From Leucaena leucocephala (taxonomy: Eukaryota > Streptophyta > Magnoliopsida > Fabales > Fabaceae), in the NCBI GenBank assembly GCA_037074615.1, contig CM073551.1, positions 18,661,750-18,725,749 of the forward strand: a DNA stretch of 64,000 nucleotides. Reading direction: 5' to 3'. The stretch's first letter is position 1, and the number at the start of each line of letters is the position of its first letter. A model generated the notes under the pieces. That model saw nothing but the letters and a program-made list of their open reading frames with translations. It did not search any database and was not told the DNA's origin. Shown one piece after another: positions 1 to 12,117 of the stretch. The position numbers and the translations under genes were made by a program.

Positions 1-364
1 CATTCGCTGACTGGAGGATGGAAATGTATGGAAAATCAATTCTGTGCAGGTAGAAGCTTTAGCAGTTAAGTTGACTCAAAATGAAGGAGAACTAATTTAA
101 TAGAAGTTTGAAGTGAATAAGCTAGTGAACTTTCTCAAACAGGTCTTCTATAGCATCTGATGATTTAGAAAATAAAAGACTCATCAATCAGTTTTGTTGA
201 CGTACGTTAGTTCTGTGTATATGTAGTTTGGGAATTTGTGAATTTTCAGTTGGTAGGACTCGTAATTGTTCTATTAGAGGTTTGTGTGTTTTGCATCACA
301 ACAGGATAACTGGAATGAGCTGACCTTTTTTCATCGATGAAAATATAACTTTAATAATACCAAA

Positions 365-2010
365 GAATAGGATTTGCAATGATTATGAACACATTTTGTA
401 ATGACTATGACTATGACTCACATTTTGTAATGCCTATGTTCAACAATGGGATTTGCAACTTTCCCTAGGATATTTACAAGTGAAATTGCAAGATATTGCT
501 TTCGGGTTTGCAACTCCTGCAATGGTAATTGCCACTTCTGCAATGGGATTTGTAACTTCTACAATGACATTTGTAACTTTTCCTAAAATATTCACAAGTG
601 AAATTGCAAGATATTACTTTCGGGTTTGCAACTCATACAATGGTATTTGCAACTCCTACAATTGCATTTACAACTTGAACAGTGAGATTTGCAACTTTCT
701 CTAAGCCATTTATAACATTGTAAGATATTGCTTTCGGGTTTGTAACTCATGCAATAGCATTTGCAACTCCTTTAATGAGATTTGTAACTTTTCCTAAGCC
801 ATTTACAACCAAAATTGCAAGATATTACTTTCGGGTTTGAAACTTATACAATGGGATTTATAACTTCAGCAATGAGATTTACAACTTTTGTAAAGACATT
901 TACAATTATGAAATTACAACTCATAAATAGTCACAACTTATTGCACAAATTCATTCCATGACATTGTCTTTGTGAGTTCAAGATGAATGCTCAACAATTG
1001 CGTTAAAGCTTCAGTAGTTGCTTGTTCATAAGTAAATATTGTAGGTAGTATATTCTACAGGTATTATATTTAATATAAGGTTAATTCGAGAAGAACATTC
1101 ACAAAAATACTTGACTGAAACCATGTTTTGCTAATAGGATTTGTAACTCTTGTAATGATGTTTACAACTCGTCTAATGGGATTTACAACTTGAATAATGA
1201 GATTTACAACTTCTGCAATGACATTTACAACTAAAATTGCAATATATTATTAATGGGATTTACAACTTCTATAATGCATTTGCAATTCGTCTAATGAGAT
1301 TTACAACTTGAACAATGAGATTTGTAACTCCTGTAATGACATTTACAATTGAAATTGTAATCTATTGCTAATGGGATTTGCAACTCCTGTAATGACATTT
1401 GCAACTCTTTTAATGGGATTTGTAACTTGAATAATAGTATTTGTAACTCCTGCAATGATATTTATAACTGAAATTGTAACATATTGCTAATAGGATTTAT
1501 AACTCCTATGATAGGATTTGCAACTTCAACAATGACGTCTACAACTAAAATTATAACCTATTGCTAATGGGATTTACAACTCTTATAATAATATTTGCAA
1601 CTCGTCTAATGGCATTTGCAACTTCTGCAATAACGTTTACAACTGAAATTGTAACCTATTGCTAATGGGATTTATAACTCTGTAATAGGATTTGCAACTT
1701 CGACAATGAGATTTACAACTCCTGAAATGGTATTTGCAACTCGTCTAATGGGATTTGTAACTTCTGTAATGTCATTTGCAATCTTGCAATGACATTTGCA
1801 ACTTCAACAATGGGATTTACAACTTCAACAATGACATTTACAACTGAAATTGCAACCTACTACTAATAGGATTTGCAACTCTTGTAATGATATTTGCAAC
1901 TTATTTAATGTGATTTGCAACTTCAACAATAGGATTTGCAACTCCTGTAATAACATTTGTAACCCGTCTAATGGGATTTACAACTGAAATTGTAACATTT
2001 ATAACTCCTG
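365..2010. repeat. Degenerate satellite of 21-bp monomers with 35-bp spacer monomers
   Basis: The block is built of monomers of the form AATGGGATTTGCAACTCCTGT (21 bp) that vary mainly at positions 4-6 and in the last five bases. Every two to five monomers one is lengthened to about 35 bp by a tail like GAAATTGTAACCTATTGCT, giving higher-order units of roughly 98-119 bp (clear between 1370 and 1700). The left part (450-950) is a diverged form whose long unit contains AAGATATTACTTTCGGG. Because 21 is a multiple of three, an 83-codon frame stays open at 453-704, but it is simply the repeat read as a seven-residue period and I do not call it a gene. Confidence 0.9.
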
Positions 2011-2690
2011 CATTAGTTATAACTGACTGCACAATTTTATTCAATGTTGGAAGCGAACCACAACTCTCTGAACCTCATAATTTACTGTCAGTCACTCACA
2101 ACTGAGTTTACAGCCAAACTTGTTTTTAAGATTGCTCTGCTAGCAAGAAAATGCTTCAAAACAACTTATTCAGATTCATGTGCATGTTTGGCGTGCTTTC
2201 CCAGTTTTAAGTCCCCAAAAATATGAAACGTTCAGGGATAAATAACAAACATCCATATATAGTATTTTTCACTCTGATGATAAGGGATTCAAGAGCTTAG
2301 AATGATCAATTAAGTATACTTTTAACGATACCAAATGCTTATATACTTAAGTTGACAGCCTCTGAAATGATAGAGATTTAATGTGATCTTCATGTTTTGG
2401 GAACGCCTATTATTCTAATAACCTATTGTCCATATATAAAACCACAATTTTGAATTAGCTCAACCGGTATATATGATACAAAGCATCAGAAATATGATTC
2501 TGACAAAAAATATGCACAATTTCATAAAACAATACTGCAACTAAAGCAATTCACAGTAAAAAATATCAATCATAGAAATATTTCCATTTCTATAACTCAA
2601 ATTTCCATTTACAAAAGTTGGACATTATAAAAATTGAAACATCATTTGGTCAATTTGGCGGTCTCACTTTGTGGAAGTAGACTTAACACA
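2011..2690. other. Intergenic, nothing recognised
   Basis: AT-rich DNA between the satellite and the FRS pseudogene. I see no open frame, RNA gene or terminal repeats I can support. Confidence 0.5.
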
Positions 2691-5010
2691 AATTCTCGCC
2701 TTGAATTAAGCTTGTGATTTACTAGTCACCACTATAAGTTTCTATGTGGGATCTGAAAGCAATTTCCCGTTGAAAGAACTCTAAGAGCATGCCAATAAAG
2801 AATTCTAGAAAACTCAAACTAGTGGCAGCTGCAACTTATAATTCCTTCCAGAGGAGCCCAATACACTCTCTAACCTCCCTCGGCTTTTGTATGGTGCCTC
2901 ACGAGGAAACCATCTTCAAATGGTAAAGATGCATAATGAGCAGCCAACACAATTTGTTCCTAAAGCTTGGAAAAGGCAAAAGGAGCGAGAATTGTGGCAG
3001 CATGTAACTCCATGGGGGCTCCAGTTTTAAGACAAATATTTTGAAGATTCTATTGCATAGTTTATTGTTCTCCAGTTTGATCTTTGAAATCCACAGCAAC
3101 AGCCACCTGATTGTGTAAGCCCAAGTGAACAATAAGGTAATGTTTTACATCTTTCAAACCATAGGATGGAACATACTATTGAGTCTAATGAACATCCAAT
3201 CCAAATGTACTTCTAAAAAAGGAACTAACATAATGAAAACAATTTAACAATTTCCAAATAGAGTACCTACTCCATAAAGTGTGCAAGTCAGGTCTGTGCA
3301 TTCAGAAATCACTGAATGAAAGCATTAATTGACTTTGACTGACCATTTATAGTCATTTTCGCAAAAAAAAATGGCTTCTCAAAAATGGTAATGCCCAAAG
3401 CGAATGTAAAATATATAAATTAGCAATATGCCTGCTGGGCTGCAACCCAAAAGAACTGACCATATCCCTCCAACCTACTTCAAAATCCTCAACAGACTCA
3501 AAGATTGTAAAGTCTATAAAATTTAGCCTTCCATTCATTGTAACGTTCTCCTAGAACATCACTAAACCAAGAAGGAAATTTTGCTACAATCATCCATATG
3601 CAGAGAGCATGTTTAGTTGTTGGCACTTCAATGGATGATGCTTCTTTGAGACACATATTTTGGTCTTTTAACATTGTCTGTGGAGCTTTCCCATTCATAA
3701 ACCCTAAGAAAGCCTTCCAAGAAGACAATGAAACAAAGAGAGCAAAAGGAAACTGCTTAAGTGAATTATAGAGCCATTGAACTTTTCAAAAATTAAATGT
3801 ATCCATTACATATAAATTCCACAAATAAGGGATAAAAGACAGAAAATTAAAGAATTCTCAATGATAATGAAAATGATATGCCTATTCTAGATGACTGGCA
3901 AAGAAGACCAAAGGACTATAAGATACTAACCCTATTCCCTATCATAAGTCGTATGCTAGGAGTTTTTGTTCCAAAATACAAGTCATTTTGCTAATTTAAT
4001 TTTCAAGAGTAATTAATACAGTTTTTAATAGAAATGGCCTCCTAAGATTTAAAAATTACTGGATCCATGGTCTGCTGACCTATTAAAATGTTTTGTCCAA
4101 TGCATGGAAAGTTGCTTTTGGTTGAACTTTACAATACACCAACTAATGAGGCATGAGAGAGTTAAGTGTATTTAATGAGTGAAAATTTAGAAAAACTATA
4201 AGGTTTTATCATACACCAACTAACTTTTAATGATTATCTTGGTGTGTGTGAGGTAGTTATATCAACAAAAAGACACAAAATATCACGAAGGAAATAGAAG
4301 CTGACACAAACAGAGTGAAATCATATAGATGGAAAAAGCACCTTCACACTACCTTCAATGCCCAGGAATAAGACCGTAAGTTTTCTTCTTGTAGAAGCAA
4401 ACAGCCACAAAAGCAAGGCATTCCGTAATTATTCATTCCAATCCATATACCCAATGGCATGTCAAATGCAGTCAAGCGATATGTTGTATCAAATACCCCT
4501 GCATCACCAAAGATATCATATGACTGTATTGATGAGGCATATGACTAGGCTATATTCTCCAAACAGTTGTTCGAATCAAGGGTAAACTCAAATTTGAAAT
4601 TAAGGTATTTATGCACATTCTTAGTAAATCTATGCTTTCCTCTTATGGTTCTAATTTCTTAAATGATTGAAGTAAATTCCTCACATCCTTTTCAGTAAAA
4701 GGTAGATATCCAGGTTCCACACACTTCTTAAGCTCCATAAGTCGCATCATTTGATGGATAGAAATCCCAGTTTTAGCATACATCAGGATTCAACTTTTGT
4801 CTGAATCTGAAATAGTTCTGTATGCAGGAAGAAATCGAACTTGATTTGGTTCTAAATAATTATGGTGGTTGAAAAGAATTCGTACATGGGCTCGTAGATG
4901 AAAAGAATGCTGCCACCAATGGAATAGCCGCCCGAAGACTCCAACAGATGACTCACAACATCTTCTAATACGCACCCCGACCCCAAAATCGTAACTAGCC
5001 CTGTGTGATC
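2690..5010 (-). pseudogene. FAR1-related (FRS) transcription factor pseudogene
   Basis: Read on the minus strand, scattered frames match the FAR1/FRS family in order. First comes the end of the FAR1 DNA-binding region (LEPNQVRFLPAYRTISDSDK, near 4800-4860), followed by the segment with MRLMELKKCVEPGYLPFTEK (about 4690-4760). The MULE-transposase-like core follows (GVFDTTYRLTAFDMPLGIW at about 4430-4490, then NGKAPQTMLKDQN at about 3680), and then WALPFLRSHFF at about 3370. Last comes a SWIM-type zinc finger (CSC then YWHALRVLSTGNCFQIP at about 2700-2800). Family members are normally light-signalling regulators derived from a Mutator-like transposase. Lesions include a TGG-to-TAG change in the ENIA(W)SYASS stretch near 4540, several stops between 2830 and 3130, frame changes, and a Tyr replacing the usual third zinc-ligand Cys. 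A probable intron lies between about 3730 and 4345. It resembles the FRS11-like branch, from memory only. Confidence 0.85.
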
Positions 5011-5600
5011 GTCAACTTCGATTCTACAGGAAGAGAAGGCATCTGTGGTGTCAGTATGGTCATTTAGTCTAGGGGTAATTTGGTATTTTTACCTAAATTT
5101 GTAAAAGAGAGATTGGGCTTACTACCCAATCTATCCTTTTAAATTTTTAGATGCCTAAATTGTCATTTCTAAATTCACATAATTTTTTTTTGTCTTTTTT
5201 CCAAATAAAAATAATGTAATAGTAATACTAGTAATTTTATCAATTCAGGTGAGAAGATTTTGGCGTGATCTTTCTGGTGTTTTTTTCTCCAAATGAAATA
5301 ACCATTTTTGTCAATTTATTTAATTATTTCAGGCCCTTTATATTAGCATACCAATAAAAAACTATGTTTTCAATGTATTTCAATCATATTGTTTTCATAT
5401 TTCATTTATATATTGAGAAGTAAAATTAAGGGATAATTTATACATTCATATTCTTCTACCTTCTTCCTGTCAAATATACCTCATCCCCATAATCAACTAA
5501 ACTTTGTTGAACCGAAGCCCTTCTAAAAAATGTGCCTATTTACCCCAATAAAGATATATTTATTAATTTTTATTTAGCTCCACTCCTTCCACTAAATAAA
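5011..5600. other. Intergenic / eIF4G upstream region
   Basis: AT-rich spacer between two divergently oriented loci (FRS pseudogene to the left, eIF4G to the right). I see no clear TATA box; the eIF4G leader probably begins downstream, in the pyrimidine-rich stretch after 5570. Confidence 0.4.
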
Positions 5601-6133
5601 AAATCTCTCCTCTCTTCTACTAACCTCTTTTACCTTCTCCTAAATTAACTTCCCCCCTCCTCCCCCTCTATTGAACCAAACGAAAGCCTTACAGGTCTGT
5701 TTTGTTACACTGGCTCTCTCTCTCTCTCTAATTTCTCTCTCCTACGAAATTGTCCTGCTTGCCTATTTGGCTTCGTTCTCTTTCTTTCCCCTCTTCCCTT
5801 CTCTGCTTTTTTTACTCCTTTACACATTTTATCTACCAGCCCCTTCGTCTCGCGCTGCCATGACGACCCAATAAAACCCCAGTCTACCTCACTTCATTGT
5901 ACAGGTGCTTCCTTCTACAACCCCTCTTTTGTCTTACTGTGTGTGTATTTACGGGTTGATGATAATTGACGGGTTAGAGGTGTTGAAGGGTTGTTTTTCA
6001 TAATACTGTGAATCTGCTTGTTTGGTTGCAGGGAAAATTTGAAAGGGAGGAGTTTCTTTCTTTCTTTTCCTTTTCTTTTTTTCTTTCTTGGGTTTTCTGA
6101 TTAAGTCTGTTGAGCAATTAAGAATTGGGATAT
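5570..6133 (+). promoter_or_regulatory. eIF4G pyrimidine-rich leader with a 5'-UTR intron
   Basis: The stretch 5570-5880 is rich in CT runs such as CTCTCTCTCTCTAATTTCTC, typical of the core promoter or leader of plant translation-factor genes. A likely leader intron runs from the GTGCTTCC donor after TTGTACAG (about 5905) to the TTGGTTGCAG acceptor ending at 6030. The first in-frame ATG of the protein is at 6134. The transcription start is inferred, not seen. Confidence 0.45.
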
Positions 6134-9100
6134 ATGTCCTTCAATCAATCAAGGTCCGATAAGAGCCACAATCAGTACCGTAAATCCGGGCGATCAGGGA
6201 GCTTCAATCAGCAGCGAGGTTCCTCAGGCACGAACGTGAAGGGCGGTGGCGGCGGGCCCGCGCCTTCTTCCCGGATTACTTCGGGTTTCTCGCAGCCCTC
6301 TAATTGGTGGTAGGTTAGGGTCTGCGTGTTTTATTTTCTTGCCTTTCTTGTTGCATTAGGGGAATTGTGGGAATGCGAGGGGTGTAATTTCTACGTTTCT
6401 GTGTACAATTGTGTTGTCTTGATTGTGAGGAATGTGTCAGATTGGGAAACTGGAGTTCTGTGACTAGTGTTTTTCTATCGTCCTCATCAGTGTACTCTTT
6501 CTGTTTTATTAACTTTGCTTCTTGCTTGCCTAGTTTTAGCAGGTCTAATAATCCACATGGTGGGCCATCTAGGGTAAACCCTCCCCCTGTGAATTCAGCC
6601 GAGTCTAATAGTGCTTCTGCAGGCCGGACGATACCAAATGGCGCCCATTTACAACAATCACCTGGTAGGTTTGATATTTCCTATTCTTGTTTTTTTTTTG
6701 GTGTGGGACGTTGGTTTTGTTCTGCCTTGCATTTATTGTTTGGTTATGTTATCAAGTGGAATTAGGCGCGTGAATGCATGCATTATTGGCCTTACTGTAA
6801 TTTTATATCAGTAAGTGATTGTTGGTATATTATGATTGCGAATATTCTTTATGAACTTGATTCATGCGGTGTGGCGGTAGCATCTGATGCGCCAGTCACA
6901 AATGCAGCTGCCAAGTCATATGAACCCTCGTCTGTACAGAAGAGCACCAGAGTTGTTCCGAAAGCTTCAACTCCTCGACCTACCACTATGAATTCTGATA
7001 CTGCAGCTCCTACAACCCCTACCAAGGGTTTGGTATTTCTGCATGCTTTGTGCTTGGTACATAAGGAAGAAATCCTATGCTTACATTGCTGATTGAAAAA
7101 ATTAAAAATTATTTACTTTTCTCACCTATGCCTTTTAAGACTGAACTGTTTGAATCTTGATGTTTATTTTTTTAATTATGATCATAATTAATGCAGCCTC
7201 TGGAGATTCATCCGAGTCATTTGCTGTCCAATTTGGATCCATTAGTCCCTTTTTCATGAATAGGAGTTCCGTATGTTTCTTATCTGTATTTCTTATGTGT
7301 CTGAAGTATTTGTAGATTTTTTAGTCAGCGTAGTTAATTGTGTTCATTTTATGATAACTAGATTCCTGCCCGCACAAGCTCAGATCCTCCAAATTTGGAC
7401 GAGCAGAAAAGAGATCAGGTATGCAGGTTATTCTTTATTCATTCAATCCTTTGTATTTTTGTGCTATAATATTGATTTATTGCCACTGCAAACTCCTTGA
7501 GTGGGAAAATTAATACAATTTCTGACGCTGGATCATGAATGGTGGCTATATTTTGTCTTCTATACCATGGAAACAATAATCTGTTGCCTGATCTTGTTTC
7601 TCAGGCGCATCATGATTCTTTTAGACCTGTGCCTTCAGTGCCTACACCTCCAAAGCAGCTACCTCCAAGGAATGATGGTGGTGTTATTGCCCAATCTAAT
7701 GCTGGGGAGGCTCATTCAGTAAGCAAGTTGAAAAAGGAGGAGCAGGCGTCAGTTTTGGCCCCATCAAGCCAGGTACAAAAGCCATCTGTTCTCATGACTG
7801 GGATTTCAATGGCAATGCCATATCATCACCAATCACAGGCACCTGTACAGTTTGATGGTCCTACTCCACAGATTCAATCTCAGGGAATGCCAGCAGCATC
7901 GCTTCAGATGCCTATGGCAATGCCTTTACCAACGGGAAATGTTCCACAAGTACAACAACAGGTTTTTGTTCCAGGTCTTCAACCTCTTCCTATTCATCCT
8001 CAGGGAATTATGCATCAAGGCCAAAACTTGAGTTTCACTCCTCAAATGGGTCCTCAGTTGCCCCATCAGTTAGGTAACATGGGTATTAACATGAGCCCAC
8101 AATATTCCCTGCAGCAAGGAGGAAAATGTGCTGGTCCTCACAAAACTACCGCTGTTAAGATTACTCATGGTGAGAAACATGAAGAGCTGAGGCTTGACTT
8201 TGACAAAAAGGCAGATTCAGATTCAGATGGCGTGACCTCAGGTGCTATGTCTTATCCTAATGTTCCTTCTCAGGCTCAACCTGTTCAATCATTTGCTGCT
8301 TCTCATCCCCTCAACTTTTTTCCATCTAGCACTTACAGTAGCGGCTGTCTTTTTTTGCCGCCGAGTTCTGTTCCTTTATCTAGCAGCCATATGACTCCTG
8401 GTGGTGAGAGGTGGCAACGAGCGACTAACTTCCAGCAGAGGGGTTTAATTCCTTCTCCTCAAACCCCACTGCAGGTGATGCATAAAGCTGAGAAGAAGTA
8501 TGAGGTGGGTAAGGTGACAGATATGGAACAAGCGAAGCAGAGGCAGTTGAAAGCCATTTTGAAGAAGTTAACCCCTCAGAATTATGAGAAACTTGTTGAG
8601 CAGGTAAAAGCAGTTAATATTGACAATGCTGTCACTCTTACTGGTGTAATCTCTCAAATATTTGAGAAGGCTCTAGTGGAGCCTTTCTTCTGTGAAATGT
8701 ATGCCAATTTCTGCTTACATCTAGCTTTTGAGTTGCCTGATTTCAGTGAAGACAATGAAAAGATAACTTTTAAGAGATTATTGTTGAACAAGTGCCAAGA
8801 GGAATTTGAGAGGGGTGAAAGAGAGCAAGAAGAAGCTAATAAACATGATGAGGGTGATGTCAAGCAGACAGATGGAGAGAGGGAAAAGAAACGAGTTGAG
8901 GCAAGACGGCGCATGTTAGGTAATATAAGATTGATTGGAGAGTTATATAAGAAAAAAATGTTGACTGAGAGGATAATGCATGAGTGCATCAAGAAGTTAC
9001 TGGGATCGTATCAGGACCCTAATGAGGATGATATTGAAGCTTTATGCGAGCTGATGAGTACTATTGGGGAGACGATTGATCATCCCAAAGCCAAGGAACA

Positions 9101-11612
9101 CATGGATGCATATTTTGAAAGGATGAAGTCGTTATCAAACATGAATTTATCTTCTCGAGTTAGATTCATGTTGAAGGACGCTATTGATTTGAGAAAGAAT
9201 AAATGGCAACTGAAGCGAAAAGTTGAAGGTCCAAAGAAGATTGAGGAGGTGCATAGAGATGCTGCCCAAGAGAGGCAGGCCCAAAGTGGCCGGCTAGGTC
9301 ATGGTCCAGGCAATAAATCATCAAGAAGGATGCCTATGGAGCTTTGTCCTATAGAGCCGTCTATATTTTCTCCTCCTAATAGCCCTATGGGGATGCGTGG
9401 GCTTTCTGCACAGGTTCGCAGTGGTGGTTCTAAGGATGTTTGCAACAATGATAGACTATCATATGAGGCTAGAAATTTGTCTGTTCCTTTTCCTCTGAGA
9501 CCTTTAGGTGATGATTCTATAACTTTGGGACCACAAGGTGGTCTTGCAATAGGAATGTCCTTTAGAGGGCCAGCTGTAATTCCAAATTCTGCTGTTCCTG
9601 ATGTGCTCCCAGTTTCTACAGGTTCTCGAAGAATGACGTTTGGCCTTAATGGTTATGGCAATTCGTCAGAGTGTGTTCTGTACAGCGGTAGAGAAGATCT
9701 CATGCCAAGATATTCTACGGATAGATTTGGTGGTACAACTGCTCATGACCAATCAGCTGTTCAGGATTGTAATATTAATTATGGCAATAGGGAGTTGAGA
9801 AATGCAGGCCGGGTTCTTGAGAGACCTGTTGCAACTTTACCTCCTGGAGTGCAAGGATCTGGAGTCTCCGAGAATGCTTCTTCAGAGATGGTTTGGCCAG
9901 AAGGACGACTGCAGGACATGTCCATGGCTGCAATTAAAGAATACTACAGGTATCTTTTTCTTTTGTCCAGCTTGTTTTATCTTTTGTAGCCGTTGCTTGT
10001 CTTTCTCACTCTGCTGTCTGCTGGATGCAGTGCAACCTTTTTTTCCCACTTTCGTTTATTTCTTGGATTTTAACGAGGGTACATTATTCTCCTTTAGAGG
10101 TTTTGAGCACTTTTTCTCATGGCATATTCTTGGTGACAAGCAATTGCCCTCATTCTGTGTGAGGGCAATTCCTTGGATTCATAAAAGTTATCTTGAATTA
10201 CTTTTCCTTAGAAATTATTAAAAGTCATCTTATTACAAGTGGAGATAAATATTGTGCAAGAATAATAATGATGGTTAATGGGGAAAATTAGTTTAGTTAA
10301 ATATATGTTAATATGGAGCAATGGCTATTTCAATTGTTGCATCTGCTGCTAAAAGTAGATGACTTACATGTTTTACATAATACTTTGCATGAACTATGTT
10401 TTAAAATTTTCATGTGATATAAAACTGTTGTTAATGTATTCTGGTCAAGAGAATGAGGACCTGATGCAGATGCCTGGGTTTATGAAGGTATCTTCCATTT
10501 CAGAGAATGCTTGGCTTATGAAATCCAGCATCATATTTCATATTTGCTATTTTAAACTATATAAGTATGTTATGTGACTACGCATTGATGATCTGCAATG
10601 GTGGACACCGTTTAACCAAGAACCTTCTAACAGTGTTCTCCTTATGGTCGCAAAATACTTTTAAATAACTGTGTAAATTTGAATATTGAATAGTGAGTAA
10701 TTTGTCTATGCCACATATGATTAATATCTGGATGCTAACTACTCAGTGTGGTGCGATCCTGTTTTCTTGGCTGATTACTGTCTGCACTGGTTTTAGTTTG
10801 TTGGTTGGGACTTGGGACTGCTTTACTTTGACTTTCCTGAAGGATGCAGGAGTTAATGCTGCTTATGTTTTTTTCCAACCATTGTAATGTACACAACTGT
10901 GTTTTGGTAGTCTTTGGATTAGTGTCGTTATAATGGGTTTTAGCTTTTATTAGTGAAAGTAGCCAAATATTGAGTATGTTGAGAAACATACATGGTTCTC
11001 ATAGTCTGTTAATGTTGTAATGATCATGTTGTTTTCCATCCATGAAGTTTGTTGTATGTCTTTCTGACTGAATGCTTTGATTTCCAGTGCTAGAGATGTA
11101 AAAGAAGTTGCGTTGTGTGTCAAAGATCTAAACTCTCCAAGCTATCATCCTTCGATGATTTCTCTATGGGTCACGGACTCCTTTGAGAGAAAGGACACGG
11201 AAAAATATCTTTTGGTCAAATTACTAGTGAGCCTTACGCAAAATGGCACCTTGAGTCAGGCTCAGCTTATCCATGGGTGAGAATTAATTGAAAGTCTTCT
11301 GGTTCTCAGAAAAATTGTTATTGCATATAATCTCATCTCGCTATGTTATTATTTTTCCCCCTTTCTAGATTCGAATCTGTTCTAAGTGGTCTGGAAGATG
11401 CCGTTAATGACGCTCCTAGAGCCCCCGAATTTGTAGGCCGAATCTTTGCTAGAGTTGTGATTGAAAATGTTCTCTCTTTGAAAGAGATCGGCCAACTATT
11501 ACATGAAGGCGGAGAGGAGCCAGGCCAACTCTTGGAAATCGGACTGGCAGCCGATGTTCTTGGAAGCACATTGGAAGCAATAAAAATGGAGAAGGGGGAT
11601 GCTGTTGAGTGA
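6134..11612 (+). CDS. EIF4G: eIF4G-type translation initiation factor, internally shortened
   Basis: Eight exons join in one frame: 6134-6309, 6543-6664, 6881-7027, 7197-7270, 7362-7418, 7605-9949, 11088-11276 and 11369-11612 (1117 residues). The start MSFNQSRSDK is the usual plant eIF4G N-terminus. A MIF4G domain (about residues 507-725, from KAILKKLTPQNYEKL to RFMLKDAIDLRKNKW) should bind eIF4A and eIF3. An MA3 domain begins near residue 978 (DVKEVALCVKDLN). In cells eIF4G is the cap-complex scaffold in the cytosol. Plant eIF4G is usually about 1700 residues or more; here the N-terminal Pro/Gln-rich region jumps near residue 458 (SSSHMTP then GGERWQR) straight to the stretch before MIF4G. 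The segment normally carrying the eIF4E-binding site is absent, and I see no YxxxxL-phi motif. The end is also frameshifted (see separate entry). It could be a functional short paralogue or an early pseudogene; no stop interrupts the 2.3-kb main exon. Confidence 0.85.
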
Positions 11613-11683
11613 GATACGCTCAAACTCTAACTTGAGGCTGGAGACTTTCCGGCCACCCAATCCCATTATATCAAGAAAGTGAG
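11604..11683 (+). pseudogene. Out-of-frame remnant of the eIF4G C-terminal tail
   Basis: The frame used by exon 8 ends GDAVE-stop. Moving one base, the following DNA reads SEIRSNSNLRLETFRPPNP, which is the usual plant eIF4G ending (EIRRxSNLRLEDFRPPDP from family memory). A one-base gain or two-base loss around 11605-11609 therefore removed about 25 residues after MA3. MA3 itself appears nearly complete. Confidence 0.8.
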
Positions 11684-11890
11684 AAAATTTTATTTAGGGT
11701 ATGGTGATGCTCATTGTATCTTCTGTTGTAGGCTACATTTTTTCCCCCTGGGGGATTACTTTTTTTTGCTAGTAATTATTTTCTGTATGGGGGTTGTTGG
11801 GTAGGCATAATTTATATACACTGATCTTTCCTTTGTCTTAATTGTTACGCTAATGACTATTATGAAAGGTTCAATTGGGCATCTCAAATC
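11684..11890. other. eIF4G 3'-UTR and downstream
   Basis: T-rich sequence after the coding region, plausibly 3'-UTR. No confident polyadenylation signal is visible. Confidence 0.4.
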
Positions 11891-11898
11891 TTAGGCTG

Positions 11899-12109
11899 CT
11901 TTTTTTTTTGGTACAAAAAAAGTTAGGTGAGTTTGGCACTGATTCTCTATTAAGGTCAGACATAGCCTTAGGGTTCAGAGAGTATTTATAGGGACTTATG
12001 AGATCGCTTACCAAATGAATCCTCACAACAGTAGCGAAAATTGAACTTTCGTCCTTATGGGATACGATATTATTTTTTATCATATGTGCTAACTCTTATT
12101 AGTAAAATT
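11899..12109 (-). mobile_element. SINE family 2, copy 1
   Basis: About 210 bp on the minus strand, flanked by TTAGGCTG on both sides (11891-11898 and 12110-12117), read as a target-site duplication. In its own orientation it has a pol-III B-box-like AAGTTCAATTTTCGC, then TTTGGTAAGCGATCTCATAA, TATAAATACTCTCTGAACCC and a terminal TTTTTTTGTACCAAAA. Two related copies lie at 42768-42949 and 47772-47975. Confidence 0.7.
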
Positions 12110-12117
12110 TTAGGCTG

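Noticed and set aside
453..704. 83-codon open frame in the satellite
   Set aside because: The repeat unit length is a multiple of three, so the frame stays open by construction; no family or promoter evidence.
8654..8992. Minus-strand 112-codon frame
   Set aside because: Antisense shadow of the eIF4G MIF4G exon.
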